Source of the DNA: an uncultured bacterium
GTDB taxonomy: Bacteria; Eisenbacteria; RBG-16-71-46
Direction of reading: 5' to 3'
Length of the DNA: 35,773 nucleotides
Assembly: GCA_902826705.1 (NCBI GenBank)
Contig: CADEFY010000003.1
Span: 1 to 35,773, forward strand
In this document: positions 7,859 to 16,245 of the stretch, piece by piece
Numbering within the stretch: position 1 is the stretch's first letter
How the letters are laid out: every line of letters starts with the position of its first letter
Position numbers and translations under genes: made by a program
Notes under the pieces: generated by a model
What the model saw: only the letters and a program-made list of their open reading frames with translations
Databases searched by the model: none
Told to the model about the DNA's origin: nothing

Positions 7859-8737
7859 ATGCTGCCTGTCCTTCGATTCCGCGCGCTGCTCCTTCTGCTG
7901 ACACTCCTCGCGTGGTCTGTTCCAGGCGCGGCGAAGGCCGCCGACCCGCGCTTCGGAGAACTGCCCCCCGGCGCGGCGAGCACGTCGGAGATGTCGGGCG
8001 TGGCCTGCGAGATCTGCCTGGACCATCTGGTCGAGGCCGCGGCACTCCCCGGTCGCATGCCGCGTGGCTTCCGTGCGATCACGCTCGCCGAAGCCGCCGA
8101 GGGCGACTCCGCGATGCAAGCGAGACTCGCGCAGCATCCCGAACTCGCCCCCTTGGTGATCGGTAGCCTCTGCTTCCTGGTCGCCGACACGTTCCTGGTG
8201 GATGGCGCGGATGCGCTGCGCGGGCGGCGCACGCCCATGGCGTTCTGGTGGGTGCAGGCCAGCGTCGCGGATTCCGGTGCATTGGATCGTCGGGTGCGCG
8301 GGTCCGCCTCCTACGTCCAGCTCGCGAGCTGGTACCCCCGCCGCGGGATCGATCGCGAGCGCATCCGGACCACCGACCCCATGGCGCAGTTCGCCGAGAT
8401 ACGCGCCGAGCGATCGGGGCCCTACGCATGGCGCCTCCTGCTCGAGACTCCAGGGGGCCGCATCACCGGGCACGTGCGCGGCGACGGCGTGCGCGTCGCG
8501 CGCCGCGCGACCGGCCCCGGATTCATGACGGTGCCGTGCTCCGGCGAGGAAGCCGATGCGTTCACCGTCTACACCTATTCCGGTCACCACCATCAGGGGG
8601 CCACGGCCGAGTGGCAGGCGCACGGCCCGGGCGCACTGGCGCGGGGGATCGAGCGATCCCTGCGCGAGTTCCCGATGGACACGTTCTACCAGGACGCCTG
8701 GCGGGCGCGATCGGGCCTGTACCGCCGGGACCGCTGA
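7859..8737 (+). CDS. Secreted protein of unknown function
   Basis: I do not recognise a family with confidence. The 292-residue product has a clear Sec signal peptide (MLPVLRFRALLLLLTLLAWSVPGAAKA, cleavage before ADPRFG). The mature part has a Cys pair in SGVACEICLDHLVEAA, the segment LPGRMPRGFRAITLAEA, and several beta-rich stretches (TPMAFWWVQASVADSG, PYAWRLLLETPGGRITGHVRGDGVRVA), then a His cluster (YSGHHHQGATAEW). The order of a short Pro/Gly motif followed by repeated strands faintly resembles acetoacetate-decarboxylase-like folds, but no catalytic Lys could be assigned, so no function is claimed. It is a single-gene unit with its own -10 element 7 nt before the ATG, divergent from the M16 operon. 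Confidence 0.7.
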   Translation: MLPVLRFRALLLLLTLLAWSVPGAAKAADPRFGELPPGAASTSEMSGVACEICLDHLVEAAALPGRMPRGFRAITLAEAAEGDSAMQARLAQHPELAPLVIGSLCFLVADTFLVDGADALRGRRTPMAFWWVQASVADSGALDRRVRGSASYVQLASWYPRRGIDRERIRTTDPMAQFAEIRAERSGPYAWRLLLETPGGRITGHVRGDGVRVARRATGPGFMTVPCSGEEADAFTVYTYSGHHHQGATAEWQAHGPGALARGIERSLREFPMDTFYQDAWRARSGLYRRDR

Positions 8738-8815
8738 GGCGGTGGCGACCGCGCGGCGCGGCGCCTCGAGCTGCCCCCTCGTCAGAGACCGGTGGCGCCC
8801 CATGGGAGAACGCGC

Positions 8816-8821
8816 TAGCGT
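8816..8821 (+). promoter_or_regulatory. -10 element of XRE-regulator/export operon
   Basis: TAGCGT followed by 6 nt (CCGCGC) precedes the ATG at 8828. This predicts a leaderless transcript for the whole regulator-HlyD-ABC operon. No convincing -35 hexamer is seen 17 nt upstream. Confidence 0.45.
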
Positions 8822-8827
8822 CCGCGC

Positions 8828-9667
8828 ATGCCGACTGCCCCCGACCCCGTCGCCACCGCGGCGGTCGAGACCGGATCCCGCGCCGCCGACGACCCCGTCG
8901 CTCAGCGGGTCCGTGCGCTGCGGTTGGCGCTCGGCTGGTCGCTCAAGCGCCTGAGCAGCGAGACCGAGGGGCTGGCCCCGTCGTTCCTGTTCAACATCGA
9001 GAACGGCCGCAAGGTGCCCTCCGAGGAGGTGGCGGCGCGCATCGCGCTGGCGCTGGGGGACTCCGGACACGAGGCCGTGTACCGCGCCTGGGCGCGCGTC
9101 AAGAGCCGTGGCCGCACGGGCCGCATCGACCATGACTCCATGCTCGAGGCCTGGGAGGTGCTGCGCCGCGGGTTCGCGGGGCAGGCGGCACCCGCGGCGC
9201 CCGCACGGCAGCACGAGGAGGCACGCGACCTGGGCCGCCTGCGCGTGCCGGTGCTGGCCTCGGCCACGGATCCCGGCGACAGCGTGCGCCCGCCCGCGGA
9301 GCGCGTGGTCAACACGCTGAGCCTCGACCCCACGCTCTACGGTCACGACGCGCTGCTCGCGCGCGAGCGGTTCGCGCACTGGCGACGGCCGTTCGCGTTC
9401 CCGCTCGAGCCGGCGCAGGCGGAACGCGCTCGACTGCCCAGTGGCCAGCTCGCGGTCGTCACACGCGAGCCCGCCGATGCAGCGCTCGTCGCCGACGCGC
9501 TGTACGTGCTGCGCTGCGCGGGACGGCTCGAGGTGGTGCACGGCGAGTTGCTCGCGCGCGCCGGCGCGGCCGCGGCGCTCACCACACTCGGGTTCGCCGA
9601 CGCGCGCCAGGCGCGCAGCGCCGTGGTGGGCCGGGTGGCGATGCTGCTGCCGGACGTGCGCCTGTGA
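8828..9667 (+). CDS. XRE-family regulator with S24-like C-terminal region
   Basis: The 279-residue product has a Cro/C1-type helix-turn-helix at about 25-78 (RVRALRLALGWSLKRLSSE ... SFLFNIENGRKVPSEEVAARIALAL). A linker of about 100 residues follows. The C-terminal part (about 160-279) has strands placed as in LexA/S24 repressor domains: FAFPLEP ... LPSGQLAVVTREP ... ALYVLRCAGRLEVV. The catalytic Ser (normally GDSM) and Lys are not conserved, so self-cleavage is unlikely; ligand or partner sensing is possible. It is the first gene of a tightly overlapping operon with an export system, so it is the likely local regulator. The helix-turn-helix is firm; the S24 comparison is my inference. Confidence 0.75.
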   Translation: MPTAPDPVATAAVETGSRAADDPVAQRVRALRLALGWSLKRLSSETEGLAPSFLFNIENGRKVPSEEVAARIALALGDSGHEAVYRAWARVKSRGRTGRIDHDSMLEAWEVLRRGFAGQAAPAAPARQHEEARDLGRLRVPVLASATDPGDSVRPPAERVVNTLSLDPTLYGHDALLARERFAHWRRPFAFPLEPAQAERARLPSGQLAVVTREPADAALVADALYVLRCAGRLEVVHGELLARAGAAAALTTLGFADARQARSAVVGRVAMLLPDVRL

Positions 9668-10629
9668 ACCGAGCCAGCCTCGCTGCGCTGATCGCGCTGC
9701 TGCTGGCCTCCGGTTGCGCGCGCGACACCGCACTTCGCGGCGCGGGAACGATCGAGATCGACGAGATCGACGTGGCGTCGCAGGTGGGCGGCCGGCTGCT
9801 GCGGCTGAACGTGGCCGAGGGCGACACCGTGCATGCGGGCGACACGCTCGCGGTGCTCGACCGCGGCGAGGTGGCGGCCGAACTGGCCGCGCAGCTCGCC
9901 AACGCCGAGCGCGCGCAGGCCCAGGCGCGCGACCTGCGCGAGGGCGCGCGGCCCTCCGAGGTGCTCAAGGCGCGCGCCGATGTGGCGGCCGCCGAGGCCG
10001 AGCTCGAATGGGCACGACTCGCGGCGCAGCGCGCCGAGGCGCTGCTCGCGCAGCAGGCGATCGCCCAGGCCGAGGTGGATCGCGCACGCAGCCAGCGCGC
10101 CAGCGCCGAGGCGCGCGTGCGCGCCGCACGCGAGGAGCTGCGCCTGCGCGAGGACGGCTATCGCCGCCAGCAGGTCGCGGCCGCACGCGACGCGGCGGCC
10201 GCCGCCACCGCGCAGGTGGCCGGTGCGCGCAGCCGCGTGGGCGAACTCACGCTGACGGCGCCGGCGGACGGGCTGGTGCTGCTGCGCAACTTCGAGCCTG
10301 GCGAGCTGGTGCCCGCCGGGCTGCCCGTGGTGACCCTGGGCGACCCCGACCGGCTCTGGATGCGGCTCTACATCGCGGCGCCCTTGCTGCCGCGGATCCA
10401 TGTGGGCGATCCGGTGGAGGTCACGCCCATCGGCGCCAAGCAGCCCTTCGCTGGCCACATCACGCACATCGCCACCGAGGCCGAGTTCACGCCGCGCGCC
10501 GCGCTCACCGAGGAGGAGCAGGCCAACCTCGTGTTCGCGGTCAAGGTCACGCTCGATCCCTCCGCGGGGGCGCTCAAGCCCGGGCTGCCGGCCACGGCGC
10601 ACATCCGCCCCGTCGCCGACCGCCGATGA
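9664..10629 (+). CDS. HlyD-family periplasmic adaptor lipoprotein
   Basis: The GTG start overlaps the stop of the XRE gene (GTGA). The 321-residue protein has a lipoprotein signal with lipobox LASGC (Cys18). It then has a biotinyl-lipoyl-like half (ASQVGGRLLRLNVAEGDTVHAGDTLAVLD), a long Ala/Arg/Glu-rich alpha-hairpin coiled coil (about 75-190), the second lipoyl half (LTAPADGLVLLRNFEPGELVPAGLPVVTLGD) and a beta-barrel domain. This is the membrane-fusion-protein architecture of the YbhG/EmrA type, which links an inner-membrane exporter to the outer membrane. The next two genes supply the ATPase and the permease. No outer-membrane TolC gene is present in the window. Confidence 0.88.
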   Translation: MNRASLAALIALLLASGCARDTALRGAGTIEIDEIDVASQVGGRLLRLNVAEGDTVHAGDTLAVLDRGEVAAELAAQLANAERAQAQARDLREGARPSEVLKARADVAAAEAELEWARLAAQRAEALLAQQAIAQAEVDRARSQRASAEARVRAAREELRLREDGYRRQQVAAARDAAAAATAQVAGARSRVGELTLTAPADGLVLLRNFEPGELVPAGLPVVTLGDPDRLWMRLYIAAPLLPRIHVGDPVEVTPIGAKQPFAGHITHIATEAEFTPRAALTEEEQANLVFAVKVTLDPSAGALKPGLPATAHIRPVADRR

Positions 10630-11375
10630 ACGGCGCCGCCGACCGCGGCCCCGTGATCGAAGTGCAGGGGCTGGTCAAGCGATTCGGCGCGTTCGCGGCC
10701 GTCGACGGCCTGTCGATCGCGATCGCGCAGGGCGAGATCTTCGGCATCCTCGGACCCAACGGCTCCGGCAAGACCACCACGATCCGCATCCTGTGCGGGC
10801 TCATGGACCCCACCGAGGGCACTGCCATCGTCGCGGGCGCCGATGTGGCCCGCGAACCCGACGTGGTCAAGTCGCGCATCGGTTACATGTCGCAGGCGTT
10901 CGGGCTGTATCGCGACCTGACCGTGGACGAGAACCTCGATTTCTACGCCGGCGTCTACGGCCTGTCGGGTGCACGGCGCGAGGACCGTGTGGCGTGGGCC
11001 AAGCAGGCCATGCGGCTGGGCGAGATCAGCACGCGGCTCGCTGGCGTGCTGTCGGGCGGGCAGAAGCAACGGCTCGCGCTCGCGAGCGCCATGATGCACG
11101 AGCCGCGCGTCGTGTTCCTGGACGAGCCCACCGCCGGCGTGGATCCCGCGGCGCGGCGGCTCTTCTGGCAGATCATCCGCGAGCGCGCCGCCGAGGGCAC
11201 CACGCTCATCGTGACCACGCACTACATGGACGAGGCCGAGCGCTTCGATCGGCTGGCGTTCCTGTCGCGCGGCCGAGTCAAGGCGATCGGCACGCCTGCC
11301 GAGGTGAAGGCCGTGTTCGGCACCGGCATGACGCTCGAGGACATCTTCGTATCGCTGCAGGAGAGCGACGCATGA
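10626..11375 (+). CDS. ABC exporter ATP-binding protein
   Basis: The 249-residue product has all ABC ATPase motifs: Walker A GPNGSGKT (43-50), a Q-loop in GYMSQAFGLY, signature LSGGQKQR, Walker B VVFLDEP and the switch His in VTTHYMDEAER. It is closest to drug/ABC-2 export ATPases (CcmA/YbhF type), though with one nucleotide-binding domain rather than the fused pair of YbhF. It works at the cytoplasmic face with the permease encoded next. Both junctions are ATGA overlaps (10626-10629 and 11372-11375), which supports one coupled operon. Confidence 0.92.
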   Translation: MNGAADRGPVIEVQGLVKRFGAFAAVDGLSIAIAQGEIFGILGPNGSGKTTTIRILCGLMDPTEGTAIVAGADVAREPDVVKSRIGYMSQAFGLYRDLTVDENLDFYAGVYGLSGARREDRVAWAKQAMRLGEISTRLAGVLSGGQKQRLALASAMMHEPRVVFLDEPTAGVDPAARRLFWQIIRERAAEGTTLIVTTHYMDEAERFDRLAFLSRGRVKAIGTPAEVKAVFGTGMTLEDIFVSLQESDA

Positions 11376-12496
11376 ACCGCGCACGACTGCTGTCCATGGT
11401 GCGCAAGGAGTTCGTGCAGATGCGCCGCGACCCGGCCACGCTGCGACTCATGCTCGCGGTGCCCGTGATGCAACTGCTCATCTTCGGGTTCGCGATCCGC
11501 ACCGACGTGCGCAACCTGCCCACGACCGTGTTCGACCAGAGCCAGACGGCGCAGAGCCGGGAACTGGTGCAGCGCCTCACGGCCACGGGCAACTTCGTGC
11601 TCACGGCACCGGCCCTGTCGTATGCCGATGCGCTGTCGCGCGTGGACCGCGGCACCGCGCGCGCCGCGTTCGTGATCCCGCCGGACTATGCCAGCGACCT
11701 CAAGCGTGGCCGGACCACGGCGGTGCAGGTCCTGGTGGACGCCAGCGACCCCACGGCATCCCAGAACGCCATCGCCGCCGCCCAGATGGTGGGCCAGCGC
11801 ATCGCCGTCGAGACCCTGCAGGCGCGACTCGGCGGCAGCGCCGCGCTGCGCCAGCCCGTCGACATGCGCGTGCGGCCGCTCTACAACCCCGCGCTCAAGA
11901 GCTCGGTGTTCGTCGTGCCCGGCATCATCGGCATGATCCTGAGCAACATCCTGATCATCATCACCGCGCTGTCACTGGTGCGCGAACGCGAGACGGGCAC
12001 GCTCGAACAGCTCATCGTGACGCCGCTGGCACGCAGCGAGATCATGATCGGCAAGATCGCGCCGTACGTTCTGATCGGCTACGTGCAGATGACCACGGTC
12101 CTCGTGGTGGGCCACCTGGTGTTCAAGGTGCCCGTGCGCGGTCCGCTGCTCGAGCTCTATGTGGCCACGTTCCTGTTCATCGTGGCCAATCTCGGCATGG
12201 GCCTGTTCATCTCGACGCTGGGGCGCAACCAGGCGCAGGTGACACAGAGCGCGTTCCTGTTCCTGCTGCCCAACGTGCTGCTCTCGGGCTTCATGTTCCC
12301 GCGAGAGGCCATGCCCGACCCCGCCCGCTGGGCCGGCAACCTGCTCCCGCTGACGCACTACCTCCAGCTCATCCGAGGCATCGTCCTGAAGGGAGTCGGC
12401 CTCAGAGAAGTCTGGCCCCAGACCCTCGCCCTCCTCGCCTTCGCCATCACCTTCTTCGGCCTCTCCACCCTGAGATTCCGAAAGACCCTCGAATGA
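11372..12496 (+). CDS. ABC-2 type export permease
   Basis: The 374-residue protein begins MNRARLLSMVRKEFVQMRRDPATLRLMLAVPVMQLLIFGF, the usual start of YbhS/YhhJ-like ABC-2 permeases (a cytoplasmic KEFxQxxRD segment then helix 1). A large periplasmic domain (about 45-185) is followed by five hydrophobic helices between about 190 and 368, with the conserved ERETGTLEQLIVTP loop and the FMFPREAMP motif. Only one permease gene is present, so it probably acts as a homodimer with the ATPase and the HlyD lipoprotein to export a hydrophobic compound. The substrate is unknown. Confidence 0.9.
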   Translation: MNRARLLSMVRKEFVQMRRDPATLRLMLAVPVMQLLIFGFAIRTDVRNLPTTVFDQSQTAQSRELVQRLTATGNFVLTAPALSYADALSRVDRGTARAAFVIPPDYASDLKRGRTTAVQVLVDASDPTASQNAIAAAQMVGQRIAVETLQARLGGSAALRQPVDMRVRPLYNPALKSSVFVVPGIIGMILSNILIIITALSLVRERETGTLEQLIVTPLARSEIMIGKIAPYVLIGYVQMTTVLVVGHLVFKVPVRGPLLELYVATFLFIVANLGMGLFISTLGRNQAQVTQSAFLFLLPNVLLSGFMFPREAMPDPARWAGNLLPLTHYLQLIRGIVLKGVGLREVWPQTLALLAFAITFFGLSTLRFRKTLE

Positions 12497-12540
12497 CCCC
12501 CACCCCCTCATAGGGAAGGAGGAGGAGCGAGCCCCGGCAT

Positions 12541-12697
12541 CGGGCGCGAGTTCGGGGGCCGGTGCTCTGGCGGCGGCGCCGAGAGGCTCGCGGGAGCCAG
12601 GGACTGGCGGAGCGAGCCGAGCGACGAGTGAGGAGCGAGCAGGGATGCTCGCGACGAACGTCCGCCGTCAGGGCACCGGCCCCCGAACTCGCGCCCG
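12541..12697. repeat. 25-bp perfect inverted repeat with internal hairpin
   Basis: Arms at 12541-12565 and 12673-12697 are perfect reverse complements; the match weakens but continues about 10 nt inward (CTG-CGGCGG against its complement). The 107-nt interior has a second hairpin, GCGAGC-AGGGAT-GCTCGC, and Gly-codon-like GAGCGAG runs. Just outside the right arm is a short tandem array of GCGACGA (about 12710-12733). It occupies most of the 241-nt gap between the convergent ABC permease and phoU genes. It contains no credible ORF. It may be a bidirectional terminator, a mobile palindromic (REP/MITE-like) unit or a structured RNA. Confidence 0.8.
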
Positions 12698-12737
12698 CAC
12701 GCCAAGAGAGCGACGAGCGACGAGCGACGAACGCCGA

Positions 12738-13424
12738 CTACGACCGCGAGAACTCGTCTCGCTGCGGATCCTCCGCATGATGCTTGATGATCCGCGCCTC
12801 CGCGATGAACACCACTTCCTCCGCGATGTTCGTCGCCAGATCCCCGACCCGCTCCAGGTTGCGCCCCACCAGCACCAACGACATCGACCGGTCCACCTGC
12901 CCCGGGTCTGCGATCATGCGTGAGACCAGCTCTGCGAAGAGGTGGCGGTTGAGCGCGTCCACCTCGTCATCGCGCAGCACCAGTGCGCGAGCCGTCTCCG
13001 CATCGCGGCGCACGAAGCAGTCGAGCGCCTCGCGCAGCATGCCGATCGAGGACTCGGCCAGCGCCGGCAGGTCCGCGAGCGGCGGCACCGCCGGCTTGCC
13101 CGCCAGTTCCTTGGCGCAGCCTGCGATGTTCACGCCGTGGTCGCCGATGCGCTCGAGGTCGTTGGAGATCTTGAGCGCTGAGGTGATCAGCCGCAGGTCG
13201 GTGGCCAGGGGCTGCTGCAGGGCCAGCAACTCGATACAGCGCTCCTCGATGTCGATCTCCATGCGATCGATCACCTTGTCGTCCTTGAACACCTCCTCGG
13301 CGAGCGCCGCGTCGCGTCGCTGCAGCGCTTCGACCGCTTTGCGGATGATGCTCTCCGCGCGGCCGCTCATGAGCAGCAGCTGCTGCTTCAGCTCGTCGAT
13401 CTGATGTTCGAAATGGCGTTCCAT
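12738..13424 (-). CDS. phoU: Phosphate transport system regulator PhoU
   Basis: The 228-residue all-alpha protein carries two PhoU repeats. The metal-binding motifs are NDLERIGDHGVNIA in the first and RNLERVGDLATNIAEEVVF in the second (each E-R-[IV]-[GD]-D-x-x-x-N-I). The start MERHFEHQIDELKQQLL and length are typical. PhoU couples the Pst transporter to the PhoR kinase and prevents the phosphate-starvation response when phosphate is plentiful. An AAGGAGG ribosome site precedes the ATG. It is the last gene of the minus-strand pst operon, 73 nt after pstB, and converges on the ABC export operon across the inverted repeat. Confidence 0.95.
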   Translation of the reverse strand: MERHFEHQIDELKQQLLLMSGRAESIIRKAVEALQRRDAALAEEVFKDDKVIDRMEIDIEERCIELLALQQPLATDLRLITSALKISNDLERIGDHGVNIAGCAKELAGKPAVPPLADLPALAESSIGMLREALDCFVRRDAETARALVLRDDEVDALNRHLFAELVSRMIADPGQVDRSMSLVLVGRNLERVGDLATNIAEEVVFIAEARIIKHHAEDPQRDEFSRS

Positions 13425-13497
13425 GGTCGGCAGGACCTCCTTGCCGGAATCGTCGCATGCGGCGGCCGCGGGGAGAAGCGCGCTCTCGTGCGGCGGC

Positions 13498-14346
13498 TCA
13501 GCCGAAGCGGCCCGTGATGTAATCCTCGGTCAGCTTCTGGCTCGGGCTGGTGAACACACGGCGCGTGTCGTCGAACTCGACCAGCACGCCCTGCAGCATG
13601 AACGCCGTGTGGTCCGAGATGCGCGCCGCCTGCTGCATGTTGTGAGTGACCACCACGAGCGTGTAGCGCCCCTTGAGATCGAGGATCAGCTCCTCGATCC
13701 GGGCCGTGGCGGTCGGGTCGAGCGCCGACGCCGGCTCGTCCATGAGGATCACCTCGGGCTCGACAGCCAGGCAGCGGGCGATGCAGAGCCGCTGCTGCTG
13801 CCCGCCCGAGAGCTGCATGGCCGAGCGGTCGAGCCGGTCCTTGACCTCATCCCACAGCGCCGCACGGCGCAGACTGTCCTCGACGCGCGCACCCAGTTCG
13901 CCGCGGTCGTCCAGGCCCAGCATGCGCAGTCCGAACGCCACGTTCTCGAAGATCGACTTGGGGAACGGGTTGGGACGCTGGAACACCATGCCCACGCGGC
14001 GGCGCAGCTCGACCACGTCGGTGCCCGGCGCCAGCACCGAGCGGCCCGAGACCTCGATCGCTCCTTCGACGCGGACGCCGGGGATCAGGTCGTTCATGCG
14101 ATTGAACGAGCGCAGCAGCGTGCTCTTGCCGCAGCCCGATGGACCGATGATCGCCGTCACGCTGTTGCTCGGGATCTGCAGGGTCACGCCCTTGAGCGCA
14201 TGGTGTGCGCCGTAGTGCAGCTGCAGCTCGCGCGCCGCCAGCCGGGGCACTCCCGCGGGCGCGGCAGGCTTGGGCTCGCCCGTGCGTGGCGGCACGGCGG
14301 GGCGTGTCACCAGTGAGGGCCTCGCATCGGTCATCTCCACAGTCAC
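13498..14346 (-). CDS. pstB: Phosphate ABC transporter ATP-binding protein PstB
   Basis: The protein (282 residues from GTG) has Walker [10 protein letters not shown] (68-76), the PstB-specific [15 protein letters not shown], the Q-loop motif [13 protein letters not shown], signature [13 protein letters not shown], Walker [14 protein letters not shown] and [14 protein letters not shown]. It powers uptake by PstCA at the inner membrane. The GTG at 14346 is chosen because GGAGG lies 7 nt before it, at the end of pstA; an ATG four codons later lacks a well-spaced site. It begins one base after the pstA stop. About 32 extra Pro/Ala-rich residues precede the usual PstB start. Confidence 0.95.
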   Translation of the reverse strand: MTVEMTDARPSLVTRPAVPPRTGEPKPAAPAGVPRLAARELQLHYGAHHALKGVTLQIPSNSVTAIIGPSGCGKSTLLRSFNRMNDLIPGVRVEGAIEVSGRSVLAPGTDVVELRRRVGMVFQRPNPFPKSIFENVAFGLRMLGLDDRGELGARVEDSLRRAALWDEVKDRLDRSAMQLSGGQQQRLCIARCLAVEPEVILMDEPASALDPTATARIEELILDLKGRYTLVVVTHNMQQAARISDHTAFMLQGVLVEFDDTRRVFTSPSQKLTEDYITGRFG

Positions 14347-14347
14347 C

Positions 14348-15292
14348 TCAGCTCCTCCCGAGCAGCCGAGCACGCAGGCGCGCGCGCAGCACGATGGCGG
14401 TCAGGTTCAGCAGCAGCGTGAGCCCGAGGAGCACGAGCACGGTGCCATACAGGATGGGCCGTGTCGCCTCGACGTCGGGGGACTGCGTGGCCAGCACGAA
14501 CACGTGGTAGCCCAGTTCCATGAACTGGTCCGTGGGCGAACTGGGCAGGTAGGGCAGGAAGTAGGCCGCACCGGTGAACAGGATCGGCGCCACCTCGCCG
14601 GCGCCGCGAGAGACCGCCAGGATCGCTCCCGTGAGGATGCCCGGCATGGCCTGGGGCAGCAGCACGTAGCGCACCGTCTGCCAGCGCGTCGCGCCCAGCG
14701 CCAGAGAAGCCTCGCGCATCTCGCGCGGCACCGTCTTGAGCGCCTCCTCGGTGGTGACGATCACCACGGGCAGGTTGAGCACCGCCAGCGTGAGCGCGGC
14801 CCAGATCAGCGACGGCTGCCCCCAGACCACGTCGAGCCCGAGCCCCTGGTCGATCGAGCGGCCGACGAACTGGATGAAGAACCCCAGCCCGAACAGCCCG
14901 AACACGATGCTCGGCACGCCCGCCAGGTTGTTGACCGCGAACCGCACCGCCTGCGTGGTCCACGCGTACGGATCGGCGTACTCGTGCAGGTACACCGCGG
15001 CCCCCACGCCGAAGGGGATCAACGCGACCACCATGAGCAGCACGAGCAGCACCGTGCCGTAGATGGCCGGGAAGATGCCGCCCTCGGTCATGCCGTTGCG
15101 GGGGGCGCCGGCCAGGAACTCCCAGGTCACCGCCTGCCAGCCGTGCCCCACGATGTCGCCCAGGATCACCGCCACCATGAGTGCGATCAGTGCGGCGGAC
15201 AGACCCGAGAGCGCCGTGAGCGACACGCCCTGCACGTCGAACGCGCGGGCCCGCGGCAATGGGCGGACATCGCGCAGCGTGTCGCTGCTCAT
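14348..15292 (-). CDS. pstA: Phosphate ABC transporter permease PstA
   Basis: The 314-residue inner-membrane protein has about six transmembrane segments. It carries the BPD-transporter EAA loop in [26 protein letters not shown], and the PstA-typical [18 protein letters not shown] and [20 protein letters not shown]. It forms the phosphate channel with PstC. The ATG overlaps the pstC stop (ATGA, 15289-15292). Confidence 0.95.
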   Translation of the reverse strand: MSSDTLRDVRPLPRARAFDVQGVSLTALSGLSAALIALMVAVILGDIVGHGWQAVTWEFLAGAPRNGMTEGGIFPAIYGTVLLVLLMVVALIPFGVGAAVYLHEYADPYAWTTQAVRFAVNNLAGVPSIVFGLFGLGFFIQFVGRSIDQGLGLDVVWGQPSLIWAALTLAVLNLPVVIVTTEEALKTVPREMREASLALGATRWQTVRYVLLPQAMPGILTGAILAVSRGAGEVAPILFTGAAYFLPYLPSSPTDQFMELGYHVFVLATQSPDVEATRPILYGTVLVLLGLTLLLNLTAIVLRARLRARLLGRS

Positions 15293-16233
15293 GCGCCCGC
15301 CAGCCGCTTGCGCAGCCGCTCGACGAACACGCCCGCCGCCACGTTGATGATGAACGTGATCGTGAAGAGCAGCGCGCCGAGGAAGAAGAGCACCGAATAG
15401 TGCGGGCTTCCCACCACGACCTCGGCCAGTTCTGCGGCGATGCTCGCGGACAGCGTGCGCACCGAGTCAAACGGGTCGCCCGAGATGATCGCGGCGTTGC
15501 CCGAGGCCATGAGCACGATCATCGTCTCACCGACCGCGCGCGCCAGCCCCAGTAGCACCGCCGCGCCCACGCCCGCCGAGGCCGCTGGCAGCGCCACGTG
15601 CCACGCGGTCTGCCACGGCGTCGCGCCCAGCCCCAGCGACGCCTCGCGGTACGACCGAGGAACGGCGCGCAGCGCGTCTTCGGCCACCGTGTAGATCGTG
15701 GGGATCACGCCCAGCCCCAGCGCGATCCCGGCGTTGACCGCGTTGAGTCGGATCGTGGAGCCGGTCCATTGCTGCAGCCACGACGCCAGCACCATGAGCG
15801 CGAAGAAGCCCATCACCACCGAGGGGATCCCCGCCAGGATCTCGATCACCGGTTTGATCGCCTCGCGCACGCGCGGGGAGGCGAACTCGGAACTGAACAG
15901 CGCCGCCAGCACGGCGAGCGGCGTGGCGAACACCATCGCCACCACGACCACTTTGAACGTGCCCACCAACAGGGGCACGATCCCGTACTTGGGCACGTCC
16001 CCCACCGGCTGCCAGAGCGGTGTGGCGAAGAACCCCGGAACGCTCGCCTCGCGCTGCGTCTCGCGGTCGAACAGCACCGGCGCCGCTTCACGGAACACGA
16101 AGACGATGATCAGCAGCAGCCCGACGACCGCGAAGAGCGCGCTGGAGCGAAGCGCGAACTCGATGAAGCGCTCGCGCCACAGCTGCATGCGGCGGTGGCG
16201 CGTGGCGTCGATGCCGGGGCGGAGGAGAGCCAA
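15289..16233 (-). CDS. pstC: Phosphate ABC transporter permease PstC
   Basis: The protein has 314 residues if the TTG at 16233 is the start, or 299 from the ATG at 16188 (MQLWRERFIEF). The TTG is preferred because GAGCAGG lies 8-9 nt upstream and the gap to pstS is then only 12 nt; the ATG has no ribosome site. The sequence has six membrane segments, the EAA-loop EDALRAVPRSYREASLGLGATPWQ, IPSVVMGFFALMVL and ARAVGETMIVLMASGNA, all typical of PstC. It pairs with PstA. Confidence 0.93.
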   Translation of the reverse strand: MALLRPGIDATRHRRMQLWRERFIEFALRSSALFAVVGLLLIIVFVFREAAPVLFDRETQREASVPGFFATPLWQPVGDVPKYGIVPLLVGTFKVVVVAMVFATPLAVLAALFSSEFASPRVREAIKPVIEILAGIPSVVMGFFALMVLASWLQQWTGSTIRLNAVNAGIALGLGVIPTIYTVAEDALRAVPRSYREASLGLGATPWQTAWHVALPAASAGVGAAVLLGLARAVGETMIVLMASGNAAIISGDPFDSVRTLSASIAAELAEVVVGSPHYSVLFFLGALLFTITFIINVAAGVFVERLRKRLAGA

Positions 16234-16245
16234 GTGGGCGCCTGC

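Noticed and set aside
12705-12735. Short GCGACGA tandem units considered as a CRISPR or VNTR array
   Set aside because: Only about three 7-nt units without spacers; noted with the inverted repeat instead.
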